A DNA stretch of 64,000 nt from Anaerolineaceae bacterium. Lineage in GTDB: Bacteria > Chloroflexota > Anaerolineae > Anaerolineales > Anaerolineaceae. Location: the NCBI GenBank assembly GCA_029265815.1, contig JAJUGU010000004.1, forward strand, positions 124,001 to 188,000, given 5' to 3'. Position 1 is the first letter of the stretch. The number at the start of each line of letters is the position of its first letter. Below, in pieces: positions 26,518-35,621 of this stretch. Position numbers and translations under genes: made by a program. The notes beneath the pieces are model-generated. The model searched no databases, was not told where the DNA came from, and saw only the letters and a list, made by a program, of their open reading frames with translations.

Positions 26518-27414
26518 ATGAGTCTCAAAGATCTTTACCCTGCAATCGAAAGTGCGTATCATGCACTGGAACCGTTGTATACCCCGGTGCTTCAGGAAGG
26601 CTGTATTTCAGCAGGTTTATCCGGTCCAGAGTTTTTCTTATTGCTTACCCTACCCTCCTTCCACCCCGACCCGATCAATGCAAAAATATTGCAAATTCGT
26701 GGCGCTTATACATCACTGGAACGGTATGAATTCCTCTTAAACAGTCTTCAATCAAAGAATCTATTGGAAAGTGCCGGAGACAAAAGTTACACGCTAACAG
26801 CAGTAGGTCTACGAACTATTAAAGAGATCTTGCAGCCAGTATACGCCGCGATAAGCGGTATTCAGGCACTTTCAACAACCGAGATGATGGATCTCGCCAG
26901 TCGTCTCAAAGACTACGCGGATGCCTGTCTGGCAGCGCCAGAACCGCCCGGCACCTGGTGCATTCAACATGCTCGCCGCAACAGTCCAGAGTCTGGGGCT
27001 ACAATCATGGTCAGGATCGAACAGTTCTTAACAGAATTAACCGCTTTCCGTGACGATGCCCACCTGGCTGCCTGGAGAAGTTACGAGATCAGCGGTCATG
27101 CCTGGGATGTGTTGACGCTGCTCTGGGTAGAAAAAAGCCTTCCATTGGAAGAGGTCAACGGAAAACTTAAACGCCGAGGGAACACACCAGAACAGACGCT
27201 CACAGCGATCAATCAATTGGTTAAAAAGGGATGGGCAATCTTGAGTGATGGAAAAATCGCGCAGATCACCCCCTTTGGCACCGAGATCCGGCAAATTGCA
27301 GAAGAAACCACCAACCGCTATTATTACATCCCATTTAGATCCTTTAGCGATACTAACCTGAAACAGACAATCGATTTGTTGACCAATTTTCGCCGCTCGC
27401 TGTCCAAGGTATAA
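26518..27414 (+). CDS. Protein with two winged-helix-like domains
   Basis: The 298-residue protein has an N-terminal MarR-like wHTH (about 20-105, AYTSLERYEFLLNSLQSKNLLES with a beta wing SYTLTAVGLRTI). A helical linker and a second similar unit follow (about 180-265, TLTAINQLVKKGWAIL with KIAQITPFGTEI). It resembles transcription regulators that sense ligand in the linker. No named family is recognised. AAGGGG precedes the ATG at 26518. It is upstream of the UPF0173 hydrolase by 24 nt, suggesting co-transcription. Confidence 0.72.
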   Translation: MSLKDLYPAIESAYHALEPLYTPVLQEGCISAGLSGPEFFLLLTLPSFHPDPINAKILQIRGAYTSLERYEFLLNSLQSKNLLESAGDKSYTLTAVGLRTIKEILQPVYAAISGIQALSTTEMMDLASRLKDYADACLAAPEPPGTWCIQHARRNSPESGATIMVRIEQFLTELTAFRDDAHLAAWRSYEISGHAWDVLTLLWVEKSLPLEEVNGKLKRRGNTPEQTLTAINQLVKKGWAILSDGKIAQITPFGTEIRQIAEETTNRYYYIPFRSFSDTNLKQTIDLLTNFRRSLSKV

Positions 27415-27438
27415 AGGATCTTTTATAAGGAGTCTATC

Positions 27439-28125
27439 GTGCCTACAACTTTTACCTGGTACGGACATGCCGCAATTGGTATTTCCACTTCTGGCTTTAA
27501 CCTGCTTATCGACCCATTTTTCAAAGGCAACTCTCAAGCCACTCAGGATTCATCTTCACTGCCAGCTGACTATATCCTTGTGACCCACGGACACGGTGAT
27601 CACGTGGGGGATACGGTTGAGATAGCGAAAAGAACGGGAGCAACCGTCATTTCCAACGCAGAAATTTGCAACTGGCTTGCCCGAAAAGAGATCAAAGTGC
27701 ACGGGTTGCACCTCGGCGGTGGTTTTCATTTTCCGTTCGGCTATTTAAAAATGACCTTCGCCCTGCATGGATCGGCTCTTCCCGATGGTTCCAACGGCGG
27801 CAACCCCGGTGGGTTCTTGCTCACCACGCTGGATGGCAAGAAAATCTATCTGGCCGGAGATACCGGGTTGTTTGGAGATATGCAGTTGATCGGCCAGGAA
27901 GGTATCGACCTGGCAGCACTGCCCATAGGAGACAACTACACCATGGGGCCTGATGATGCCCTGCGTGCTGTTAAATTGCTGCAGCCGGCAGTAGTGGTTC
28001 CCATTCACTACAATACTTTTCCGGTCATCCAGCAGGATCCGGCTTCATGGGTTAAACACGTCTCACAAGAGACCAACACCAAAGTGATTCTGATGAAACC
28101 AGGCGATACGATCGAAATCGAATAA
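27439..28125 (+). CDS. UPF0173-family metal-dependent hydrolase (MBL fold)
   Basis: The MBL signature HGHGDH is intact. It is followed by HGSALP, GDTGLFGDM and PIHYNTFP, all hallmarks of the UPF0173/YtkL family of two-metal hydrolases with unknown physiological substrate. The length of 228 residues is normal. The GTG start has AAGGAG 6 nt upstream. Confidence 0.9.
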   Translation: MPTTFTWYGHAAIGISTSGFNLLIDPFFKGNSQATQDSSSLPADYILVTHGHGDHVGDTVEIAKRTGATVISNAEICNWLARKEIKVHGLHLGGGFHFPFGYLKMTFALHGSALPDGSNGGNPGGFLLTTLDGKKIYLAGDTGLFGDMQLIGQEGIDLAALPIGDNYTMGPDDALRAVKLLQPAVVVPIHYNTFPVIQQDPASWVKHVSQETNTKVILMKPGDTIEIE

Positions 28126-28146
28126 TCCATCTTTGTTGTGTTATTT

Positions 28147-28174
28147 CAGAATCCGCCTAACAAGGCGGATTCTG
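28147..28174. other. Perfect hairpin without U-tract
   Basis: CAGAATCCGCC and its complement form an 11-bp stem with a 6-nt loop, 22 nt after the UPF0173 stop. Neither flank has a T-run, so it may stabilise the mRNA 3' end or act as a weak terminator. Confidence 0.6.
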
Positions 28175-28232
28175 GCACTATTCATGCAACTATAGAACAA
28201 ACTGCTGCTGCATGTTCTGTGGAGGTATGAAT

Positions 28233-29282
28233 ATGAACACTTTCTTAGAACTTTTATCCACCATCGGAAGGTTTGCCGTTGGTCTTTGGCCGGTGATGTT
28301 CATCGCGCTGTTGATTGGTATTTTCAAACGCCGTGAAGGATTCGGTACTATGCTGCGAGCTTCAATCAAAGCGCTCATCATCAGTTGGGCAGTCTTTGCT
28401 GTCTTGCGCTCGCTCTTTCACTTTCTCAAAATGGAGACGTTCGTGCTGATACCGGAACCAGCCAACTCAAGATTATTCCTGATCGTCGGCTTGTTGCTTT
28501 TGCCATTGGTTGTCGCCATTGTACTTGAAGAACGCCGCCGTCATTTCATCATCAAATCAATTGAAGATATGCAAGCGCTTTCTCCTTCAGAATTCGAGCA
28601 GCTCGTGGCTGATACCTATCGCGACCAGGGACACCAGGTCGAGGTCGTAGGTGCATCTGGTGATCATGGAATTGATCTGATCGTCCGTACCCGCCGGGGA
28701 GATATCTGGATCGTGCAGTGTAAAAAATACCGCGGCAAGGTTGGCGAACCTGTTGTCCGCGATTTTTATGGAACGCTGAGGGCTTCGCATGCCAGCGCCG
28801 GCGCAATCGTTACCAGCGGTTATATTACCGACCAGGCGCGGTTATGGGCTGAAGGCAAGCCAATCTACCTCTATGATGGGCGGGAATTCTTGAAAATCAT
28901 TGAATCGACGCGGTACCGCCGCAACCTTCCTCTCAAAGCACGTGAAAAACTTCGCGAAGTTGCTGCAATACCTGCTGCTGCGCCCGCTTCAGGTAATACA
29001 GTTACCGTTCCCGCGGCTGCCCCACTTAAAAATGCTTACCAGCCAGCTATGGAATTTGTGTATGCCTCTCGTACAGCCCCCTCTGAACCGGTTTCAGAAA
29101 CCACTAATGAATCAGAATTGCCTGACAAGACGCCCTTCATGAATATGTCCAATATCCCCGACTGCCCGGTTTGCGGCATCCCAATGGTCGAGCGTACCGT
29201 GAAAGTATTCCCTTTCAGGACGAAAAAGGAATACATCTGCGCCAATGCACCAGCGTGCAGCGAGACCATGCCGGCTGAATAA
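28233..29282 (+). CDS. Membrane-anchored Mrr-like endonuclease domain with zinc ribbon
   Basis: Two to three transmembrane helices (about 12-31, 45-64, 80-98) precede a restriction-endonuclease-fold Mrr_cat domain (about 112-235). Its PD-(D/E)xK residues are GIDLIV (Asp 148) and QCKKY (Gln 162, Lys 164). A Pro/Ala linker leads to a C-terminal topoisomerase-type zinc ribbon (CPVC, then CANAPAC). Mrr domains cleave modified DNA, but membrane-tethered versions are uncharacterised. The ATG at 28233 has GGAGG 7 nt upstream. Confidence 0.85.
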   Translation: MNTFLELLSTIGRFAVGLWPVMFIALLIGIFKRREGFGTMLRASIKALIISWAVFAVLRSLFHFLKMETFVLIPEPANSRLFLIVGLLLLPLVVAIVLEERRRHFIIKSIEDMQALSPSEFEQLVADTYRDQGHQVEVVGASGDHGIDLIVRTRRGDIWIVQCKKYRGKVGEPVVRDFYGTLRASHASAGAIVTSGYITDQARLWAEGKPIYLYDGREFLKIIESTRYRRNLPLKAREKLREVAAIPAAAPASGNTVTVPAAAPLKNAYQPAMEFVYASRTAPSEPVSETTNESELPDKTPFMNMSNIPDCPVCGIPMVERTVKVFPFRTKKEYICANAPACSETMPAE

Positions 29283-29303
29283 CATTCTCTTTTTTGACTC
29301 AAA

Positions 29304-29330
29304 GAAGCGCTCTCACATCGAGAGCGCTTC
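29304..29330 (+). terminator. Terminator after the Mrr-like gene
   Basis: A 10-bp stem (GAAGCGCTCT and complement) with a 7-nt loop is followed by ATTTTTATG. It overlaps the stop codon of the convergent gene. Confidence 0.75.
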
Positions 29331-29930
29331 ATTTTTATGTTCGTCGAGCAGCTTCTGAAAATACCTGCCGCGCGGGGTCTCGTGGAAGTGTGAATAGCCA
29401 TATTTCTCATAGTTGAACCCTCTGGCTGCGGCTTTCTCTTTCGCCTTCTCCGGAAAGATAAAAGCGGTCACTGTTTCAGCAAAATCTTCAAGAGAGTTGA
29501 ATTTTTCATTCACACCGCAGGGCGGTGGAGGGCTTCCCACCCGGTACCAGAAAATTTTCCATCTCGGAAAAGCCTTATGCAGAATCTTGATCGGGAACCC
29601 GCTGCCCGTCTCAACGCGCATACGCTGAGAAAGCCGCCAGCCATAACTGGCGTCTAACGCGTGCCCCAGTTCGTGAACGATTGTCCATTCAGTCAAACCG
29701 AGCGAATTGAAATGGATATGGTTTTGATGCGCAAACTGATTTCCACTCTTGCGATCCACCCGAACCACATAATTTTTTAGAGAATTAACCGGGAATAAGG
29801 AGCCAGTGATCTCATAGAAGAGATCAATGGTCCTCACAAGCTTCTCCTCTAATTCAGAAGACAAGTCTCCATCGATTTCAAATCGATGCTCCAATTCCAG
29901 GCCTGCGCTTCTAACCTGATGGTACTTCAT
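29313..29930 (-). CDS. HExxH putative metallopeptidase-like protein
   Basis: A zinc-binding HELGHALD helix is followed about 60 residues later by LEDFAETVTAF, whose Glu could be a third ligand, as in gluzincins. There is no signal peptide. The family resembles anthrax-toxin lethal-factor-like or 'putative metallopeptidase' domains but I cannot name it. The start is uncertain: ATG at 29930, or TTG at 29951, which overlaps the antiporter stop. It is the third gene of the coupled operon with the antiporter and PII-like protein. Confidence 0.65.
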   Translation of the reverse strand: MKYHQVRSAGLELEHRFEIDGDLSSELEEKLVRTIDLFYEITGSLFPVNSLKNYVVRVDRKSGNQFAHQNHIHFNSLGLTEWTIVHELGHALDASYGWRLSQRMRVETGSGFPIKILHKAFPRWKIFWYRVGSPPPPCGVNEKFNSLEDFAETVTAFIFPEKAKEKAAARGFNYEKYGYSHFHETPRGRYFQKLLDEHKNEALSM

Positions 29931-29943
29931 ATCCAAGTTGCGT

Positions 29944-30924
29944 TTATCCAATTCCCTTTTGGAAAATGATCCACATGCCAGTAAGATACAGGATGATCAA
30001 TGCCATCGCGTCCGCTTCAATGAAGCCAATCCGCTTTTCTAACCTTCCCAGATTCCCAACCAGCGCAACCACCGTCATGAGCAGGCCCAACATGCCAATG
30101 AATTGAAATGTGGGATCGATCACACTCAAGAACCTGCCTTTGGTGTAGAAGAAATCCGTTAATCCCAGCGCAAACATATTAAACATATTACTGCCAAAGA
30201 GATTACCAATTGCCATATCGCTTGCGCCGATCTTGATCGCTGCTATCGTGGTGACCAATTCAGGCAGAGATGTGACCATCGCTACCAGCGTTGTGCCGAT
30301 AAACGTCGTGCCAAGTCCAGTGATATCTGCAATCTCCGCACTGCTATTCACCATTATGGGGGTAATGGCGATAAGAACTGCCGCAGCGACCAGGAACCCC
30401 ACGATACCGACCCATAATTTCGGCGTGTCAGAAGGAATTTCATTCTCAGGAACGGAAATTTGTTGGCTTTCATGTGAAATGAGCCTCACCGCAACCACAT
30501 AAACTGCCACAATGATCAGTGCGTCTAAGCCAACCCAGCCAATCTTGATGTTGATATCAGCCAGTAGGAAATATAGAACGAGGGTAATGAGCATGACAGC
30601 CAGGCTTCCTGAAAGAGCATGCCGTCTTGCCGCTTTTCTCAGCAACCGCTGGTTGCGATTGATAATATCCAGTGTGGCCAACAATAACATGTTGAAGGAA
30701 TTGCTTCCCAGCAGGTTTCCAGCGGCAATATTGGGTGATTGCTGGTTCACGGCGCTGATAGAGGTGAGAATCTCAGGCAATGACGTCGCTCCTGCCATTA
30801 AAAGCACGCCTATGAACATACCCCCTAATTTTGTGCGCACAGCAATAACATCACCATACTTAGCCAGGTAATAAGCAGCGATAACAATAAGAGCAGCCGA
30901 TACAAGAAATTTAACCCATACCAT
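29944..30924 (-). CDS. CaCA-family cation antiporter (Na+/Ca2+ exchanger-like)
   Basis: Ten to eleven transmembrane helices hold the two alpha repeats of the calcium/cation exchanger family: GATSLPEILTSISAV with GNLLGSNSFNM, and VTSLPELVTTIAAI with GNLFGSNMFNM. The acidic residues of both repeats are intact, so it should transport Ca2+ or another divalent cation against Na+ or H+. ATG 30924 has AAGGTG 6 nt upstream and lies inside the 3' end of the PII-like gene, so the two are translationally coupled. Confidence 0.88.
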   Translation of the reverse strand: MVWVKFLVSAALIVIAAYYLAKYGDVIAVRTKLGGMFIGVLLMAGATSLPEILTSISAVNQQSPNIAAGNLLGSNSFNMLLLATLDIINRNQRLLRKAARRHALSGSLAVMLITLVLYFLLADINIKIGWVGLDALIIVAVYVVAVRLISHESQQISVPENEIPSDTPKLWVGIVGFLVAAAVLIAITPIMVNSSAEIADITGLGTTFIGTTLVAMVTSLPELVTTIAAIKIGASDMAIGNLFGSNMFNMFALGLTDFFYTKGRFLSVIDPTFQFIGMLGLLMTVVALVGNLGRLEKRIGFIEADAMALIILYLTGMWIIFQKGIG

Positions 30925-31273
30925 GCTGATCACCTTGAGTGTTGCAACCGGGAATTCCCTTGGTCATATCCAATTTCCATGCCGCAAAAATACCCGTATC
31001 CGGCTGGTTTAAATCGCCAAGCACCTCTTCCACGATGGTTTGACATTTCGTGACCGCGGCTTGATCTTCAACGATCATCACGACCGTGACATTATCCATT
31101 TCATTCGAATCAATAGGGGCATATAGATATGGCAACGGCAAGCGTTTCTTCTGATGCCGATGCATCCCTGATGACTCAAAAATCGTCGCTCCGCCAATGC
31201 CGCCCTTTTCAAGCGCCACCAGCACTTTATCCAATTTGGTAGGGTCATCGATGACACAAAAGATCATGTACAT
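30911..31273 (-). CDS. PII-like/CutA-like small protein
   Basis: The 120-residue protein shows the ferredoxin-like pattern of the PII superfamily: LDKVLVALEKGGIGGATIFESSGMHRH, a mobile loop region, VTVVMIVEDQAAVTKCQTIVEEV, and TGIFAAWKLDMTKGIPG. PII-like proteins bind nucleotides and often gate a transporter encoded beside them. Here the partner is a cation antiporter whose start overlaps this gene. GAGGAG precedes the ATG. Ligand and mechanism are inference. Confidence 0.75.
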   Translation of the reverse strand: MYMIFCVIDDPTKLDKVLVALEKGGIGGATIFESSGMHRHQKKRLPLPYLYAPIDSNEMDNVTVVMIVEDQAAVTKCQTIVEEVLGDLNQPDTGIFAAWKLDMTKGIPGCNTQGDQHGMG

Positions 31274-31445
31274 TTCTTACTCCTCTCTGATTCTCTGATC
31301 CTCTCCAAATTTCATGACTTCAGAATGATTCACAGATAAGGAAAACCACGATCACTATTATCAATATTACTATAGAAAATTCTGTAATTTTACAATCAGA
31401 AAATATCCACCATTTAGAAGAAGAGATGACAATTTTGATATTTTT

Positions 31446-31465
31446 ATAAATCTTGATAGGTTTTG
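31446..31465 (+). promoter_or_regulatory. Shared 20-nt element upstream of HMG-CoA reductase, copy 1
   Basis: ATAAATCTTGATAGGTTTTG matches 35106-35125 at 19 of 20 positions. It lies 51 nt before the start codon at 31517. A TAGCAT hexamer (31481-31486) follows the TTGATA by 22 bp. Confidence 0.6.
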
Positions 31466-31516
31466 CCAGTGACTGACCGTTAGCATTGAAGCGTCAATCA
31501 AAATGCGGGAGTGTGT

Positions 31517-32794
31517 ATGTCAAAAAAGGATTTAAAATTTTACGAACTTACGCTCTTCGAGCGTCTGCAGCGTCTGGCGCAGGAAAGTGGAGTCGTACTT
31601 GAAGACCTTAAAGCCCTGAGCGGAAAAGATGGTTTAACCCCAGAACAGGCCGATCACATGGTTGAGAACGCAGTGGGGGTTTTTTCATTGCCGCTGGGAA
31701 TTGCCCGCAATTTTCTCATCAACGGCCGTACCGTGTTGGTTCCCATGGCGGTTGAAGAACCTTCGGTGATCGCTGGAGCATCCTTCATGGCCAAACTTGC
31801 CCGGGCTGGTGGTGGATTCCATGCCAAAGCAGATCCGCCTGAAATGATCGGCCAGCTCCAGCTGCTCGACCTGCCAGACCTCGAAACGGCTAAAAACGCC
31901 CTCGATGCCCACCGCAGCGAATTACTGGAGATGGCCGCTGCCATCGATCCCGTGCTTTCTCGCTTCGGCGGCGGTCCGCGCGATCTGGTGGTGCGTGAAA
32001 TTACCTCATCTCCAATTGGCGCTTTCCTTGTACTCCACCTCATTTACGATGTGCGTGACGCCATGGGCGCAAACGCCATTAACACCGCGCTTGAAAAACT
32101 GGCTCCGCGCGTGGCTGAGATCAGCGGCGGCAGGGTGCATCTGCGCATCCTGTCCAACCTGGCAGACCGGCGGCTGGCGCGCGCCGAATGTACTATCCCT
32201 CTATCTGCTCTGGGGTTCGACGCCTACAGCCCTGAAACCGTGCGCGACGGCATCATTGAAGCCTGGGCTTTTGCCGCCGCAGACCCCTACCGCGCCGCCA
32301 CTCACAACAAAGGAATTATGAACGGTATTGATGCCGTGCTGATCGCCACCGGCAACGACTGGCGCGCTGTGGAAGCTGGCGCACACGCTTACGCTGCAAA
32401 AGACGGAAAATACACCAGCCTCACCCGCTGGGAAAAGGACGAAGAGGGTAACCTTAAAGGCTCATTAGAAATGCCAATGGCTGTGGGGATAATCGGCGGT
32501 GCAACGCGCGTTCACCCTGCAGCGCAAGCCGCCTTAAAGTTAATGAAAGTAAAAACAGCATCCGATCTGGCGGAAATCATTGTTTCGGTCGGACTGGCAC
32601 AAAACCTGGCAGCCCTGCGCGCTCTTGCCACCGAGGGCATCCAGCGCGGCCACATGAGTTTGCACGCGCGCCAGGTGGCGCTTGCCGCAGGAGCCGTTGG
32701 CAGTGAGGTTGACCGCCTGGCTGATCAATTGGTTAAAGAAAAAGCGATCCGCTCTGATCGAGCGATAGAAATACTGAACGAGTGGAGAAAGTAG
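31517..32794 (+). CDS. mvaA: Hydroxymethylglutaryl-CoA reductase, class II
   Basis: The enzyme reduces HMG-CoA to mevalonate (or the reverse). Class II hallmarks are [14 protein letters not shown] near the N-terminus, the catalytic Glu in [18 protein letters not shown] for substrate binding, the Lys in [10 protein letters not shown], the Asp in GNDWRA, and the His in GHMSLHARQ. The ATG at 31517 has GGGAG upstream and gives 425 residues. Together with the next genes it forms the front of a mevalonate pathway; its position with HMG-CoA synthase argues for biosynthesis rather than degradation. Confidence 0.92.
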   Translation: MSKKDLKFYELTLFERLQRLAQESGVVLEDLKALSGKDGLTPEQADHMVENAVGVFSLPLGIARNFLINGRTVLVPMAVEEPSVIAGASFMAKLARAGGGFHAKADPPEMIGQLQLLDLPDLETAKNALDAHRSELLEMAAAIDPVLSRFGGGPRDLVVREITSSPIGAFLVLHLIYDVRDAMGANAINTALEKLAPRVAEISGGRVHLRILSNLADRRLARAECTIPLSALGFDAYSPETVRDGIIEAWAFAAADPYRAATHNKGIMNGIDAVLIATGNDWRAVEAGAHAYAAKDGKYTSLTRWEKDEEGNLKGSLEMPMAVGIIGGATRVHPAAQAALKLMKVKTASDLAEIIVSVGLAQNLAALRALATEGIQRGHMSLHARQVALAAGAVGSEVDRLADQLVKEKAIRSDRAIEILNEWRK

Positions 32795-32799
32795 GATTT

Positions 32800-33879
32800 A
32801 TGGAAAATAAGCAAACCACCAATACGAAACTACTGCGCACCAATCGTAAGACCGGGATCGTTGGTTATGGTGCTTACATCCCCCGTTACCGACTGCCGGG
32901 CAGCGAGGTGGCAATGGTTTGGACGGGTTCTGAAAAGGGTTCGCCGGTAAAAGAAAAAGCCGTTGCCGGTTTGGATGAAGATGTGATCACGATGTCGATC
33001 GAAGCCGCCCGCAACGCACTGCTGCGCGCAGATATCGACCCCTGCGAACTGCGTGCGGTGTGGATCGGATCTGAATCTCATCCTTACGCGGTCAAGCCCA
33101 GCGGCACAGTCGTCGCTGAAGCCATCGGCGCTTCCAACAACATCCAGTCTGGCGACTGGGAATTTGCCTGCAAAGCGGGAAGCGAAGCTATGGTGGCCGC
33201 GGTAGCCATGGTCGGCTCAGGTATGGCCAATTACGCACTGGCTATCGGAATGGACACCGCCCAGGGCAAACCCTCCGATGCCCTTGAATACACCGCCGGC
33301 AGCGGAGGAGCCGCCTATATCATCGGTCCGGCCGAAGAGTCTGTAGCCGAGATCGAGGCATCCTATTCCTTCGTCTCTGACACCCCCGACTTCTGGCGCC
33401 GTCCCGAGCAAAAATACCCCGAACACGGGCAGCGCTTCACCGGCGACCCGGCATATTTCCATCACATTGAATCCGCAGGAAGGACCCTGCTTGAAGAACT
33501 GGGGGCAAAAGCCTCCGATTTCACCTATGCCATTTTTCATCAACCCAACCCAAAATTCCCCATGAAGGCTGGTAAAGACCTGGGATTTACCGAAGAACAG
33601 ATCAAACCAGGTTTGCTCGTGCCCGTCATTGGTAACACCTACGCAGGTTCCTCCCTCGTAGGACTTTCCGCTGTGTTGGATATTGCCAAACCCGGCGACC
33701 GCATCCTGTTGGTTTCATTTGGCTCAGGAGCCGGTTCAGATGCCTTTGCTCTGACCGTGACCGACAGGATCACATCACGCCGCAACAGCGCTCCCACCAC
33801 GGCGGAATATATCGCCCGCCGCACCGAGATCAATTACGCCACCTACACCCGCTTCCGCGGCAAGATCGATATGGGATAA
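32800..33879 (+). CDS. Hydroxymethylglutaryl-CoA synthase, archaeal type
   Basis: The enzyme condenses acetyl-CoA with acetoacetyl-CoA. The 359-residue protein shows the archaeal-type pattern: [14 protein letters not shown] start, catalytic Glu in [12 protein letters not shown] (Glu 92), acyl-accepting Cys in FACKAGSEA (Cys 124) and His in [10 protein letters not shown] (His 247). All three catalytic residues are intact. It begins 5 nt after the reductase stop and ends 10 nt before the thiolase-fold gene, as in archaeal clusters where these proteins form one complex with DUF35. Confidence 0.92.
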   Translation: MENKQTTNTKLLRTNRKTGIVGYGAYIPRYRLPGSEVAMVWTGSEKGSPVKEKAVAGLDEDVITMSIEAARNALLRADIDPCELRAVWIGSESHPYAVKPSGTVVAEAIGASNNIQSGDWEFACKAGSEAMVAAVAMVGSGMANYALAIGMDTAQGKPSDALEYTAGSGGAAYIIGPAEESVAEIEASYSFVSDTPDFWRRPEQKYPEHGQRFTGDPAYFHHIESAGRTLLEELGAKASDFTYAIFHQPNPKFPMKAGKDLGFTEEQIKPGLLVPVIGNTYAGSSLVGLSAVLDIAKPGDRILLVSFGSGAGSDAFALTVTDRITSRRNSAPTTAEYIARRTEINYATYTRFRGKIDMG

Positions 33880-33889
33880 GGAGGGTTTT

Positions 33890-35056
33890 ATGACCGATGT
33901 CGTGGTTGCGGGAATCGGACAGATCCCGGTCGGAGATCATTACTCCCTCAGTCTGCGCTCGATGGGCGTTCAGGCACTGAACAAAGCGCTGCATGATAGC
34001 GGAGATCTCAAACCTGATGCTCTTTATATTGGTAACCTGCTCGGATCGACCCTTTCGCACCAGGCTAACCTGGGAGCGTTGTTTACAGATTATGCCCGCC
34101 TGGGTCATATTGAAGCCTACACCACCGAAGCTGCCGGAGCTTCCGGCGCAGCCGCGCTGCGTGTGGCTTACCTGGCCATCCTAAGCGGCTATGCAGATAC
34201 CGTTGCCGTGCTGGGTGTCGAAAAATGGAGCGATGTCACCCGCGAAGAAGCAGATGCCTTGCTTTCGCAGGAGTTGGACTACGATTACGAGGCCATCCCA
34301 GGGCTGAACAGCGCAGGTGAAGCCGGGCTGCTGATGCAGCGCTACCTGTACGAATACAATTTACCCAAGGATGCACTTGCAGGTTTTCCAATACAGGCAC
34401 ACGCGAACGCACTCAACAACCCAAACGCTTTATTACGTAAATCCCTTACAGCCGAAACCTATGCCAGCGCACCCATGTTAAGTGACCCACTCAATCTTTA
34501 TGATGGTGCAGCTTACGCCGACGGCGCAGCGGCGCTCATCCTTACCCGGCGCGAACTTCTGCCTAAAAACTTTCCTCACCCGATCGTCAGGCTGCTGGGA
34601 TCAAGTGTCAGCGTGGATGCTCTTTCCTTGCACGACCGCCGTGACCCGCTGGCGTTCAATGCCGTTAAAACTGCGGTAGAGAGCGCTGCCCTCCAGGCAG
34701 GCATCATGCCTGTGTATACAGATGTATTCGAGCTGGATGATTCCTTTTCCATCTACGCTGCTCTTACCCTTGAAGCCTGCGGTTTTGCCGAAAAAGGCAC
34801 CGCCTGGCAGATGGCACGCGACGGACTGCTGGCACCCGGTGCAAAACTGCCAGCCATGACCATGGGCGGTTGCAAGGCGCGCGGCAACCCCATCGGCGCC
34901 AAAGGTGTCTACCAGGCCGTTGAAGCTGTGCAGCAGCTGCGTGGAGCGGCTGGACCAAACCAGGTCAAGAACGCACGCATCGCGCTCACCCTGGCCCTCG
35001 GCGGCCCCGCCTCCACTGCTATCGCGCATGTGTTTGACCGGGTGGAAACAAGGTAG
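33890..35056 (+). CDS. Thiolase-fold protein lacking canonical catalytic Cys and His
   Basis: The 388-residue protein aligns by pattern with archaeal acetyl-CoA acetyltransferase/SCP2-type thiolases and sits where that enzyme is expected. However, the nucleophile loop, normally (A/E)ACASG, reads EAAGASG (Gly 83). The GHP motif reads RGNPIGAKG (Asn 333), and the C-terminal motif is TLALGGPAS with no Cys. The Gly codon is GGA in the sequence, so this is not a one-letter misreading of Cys. It is probably not a normal thiolase; it may be a structural subunit or an aldolase-like relative, as in DUF35-partnered Ltp2. AGGAGG precedes the ATG. Confidence 0.85.
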   Translation: MTDVVVAGIGQIPVGDHYSLSLRSMGVQALNKALHDSGDLKPDALYIGNLLGSTLSHQANLGALFTDYARLGHIEAYTTEAAGASGAAALRVAYLAILSGYADTVAVLGVEKWSDVTREEADALLSQELDYDYEAIPGLNSAGEAGLLMQRYLYEYNLPKDALAGFPIQAHANALNNPNALLRKSLTAETYASAPMLSDPLNLYDGAAYADGAAALILTRRELLPKNFPHPIVRLLGSSVSVDALSLHDRRDPLAFNAVKTAVESAALQAGIMPVYTDVFELDDSFSIYAALTLEACGFAEKGTAWQMARDGLLAPGAKLPAMTMGGCKARGNPIGAKGVYQAVEAVQQLRGAAGPNQVKNARIALTLALGGPASTAIAHVFDRVETR

Positions 35057-35105
35057 TGTAAAAAGCGTGACACGCAGGTTAAAAAGACTTATGCTTCTGC
35101 TGCAC

Positions 35106-35125
35106 ATAAAACTTGATAGGTTTTG
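35106..35125 (+). promoter_or_regulatory. Shared 20-nt element upstream of DUF35 gene, copy 2
   Basis: ATAAAACTTGATAGGTTTTG matches copy 1 with one mismatch and is followed by a second GATAGG. It lies 62 nt before the ATG at 35188. A TACACT hexamer (35141-35146) again follows the TTGATA by 22 bp. Confidence 0.6.
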
Positions 35126-35187
35126 ATAGGCTTCACCCCCTACACTTACGCTTGCAAGTTGAATAACTGTAAGGAACGGAGTAAAAA

Positions 35188-35589
35188 ATGGAAAATCCAC
35201 GCCACTGGCGCTTAAACAAACAAAGATATGCCCTCGTGGGTGAAGTCTGCCCCCACTGCGAGGCCAAGATCTTCCCCCCGCGCGACGTCTGCCCGGAATG
35301 CGGCGGCGAAGCCAAAAACCGCTTTGGATTCAGCGGCAAGGGCAAGGTGTTTTCATATACGATCATGCGTGATGCCCCGGCTGGCTACGAACACAACACG
35401 CCCTACACTGTGGCCATCGTTGCCCTCGATGAAGGCCCCATGGTCACCGCTCAGCTCACCGACCTTGGCAGCGAGAAGGTAGAGATCGGCATGCCCGTGG
35501 AAATGGTCACCCGCAAGATCCGCGAAGACGTGGAAAAGAAAGGCATGATCATTTACGGCTATAAGTTCAGGCCGGTGATGCAGGGGTAA
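35188..35589 (+). CDS. DUF35 zinc-ribbon/OB-fold protein
   Basis: The 133-residue protein has a rubredoxin-like zinc ribbon (CPHCEAKIFPPRDVCPEC) followed by an OB-fold (about 50-125, GKGKVFSYTIM onward). In archaea this protein bridges thiolase and HMG-CoA synthase and supplies a shared CoA-binding pocket, and in other systems it is the partner of thiolase-fold aldolases. It is separated from the thiolase-like gene by 131 bp that hold the shared element, so it may have its own promoter. Confidence 0.9.
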   Translation: MENPRHWRLNKQRYALVGEVCPHCEAKIFPPRDVCPECGGEAKNRFGFSGKGKVFSYTIMRDAPAGYEHNTPYTVAIVALDEGPMVTAQLTDLGSEKVEIGMPVEMVTRKIREDVEKKGMIIYGYKFRPVMQG

Positions 35590-35621
35590 AATCTTTGCTT
35601 TTTTGAATTATCGTCATAAAG

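Noticed and set aside
30233-30871. Plus-strand ORFs inside the antiporter gene
   Set aside because: They are antisense shadows of a clear CaCA membrane protein.
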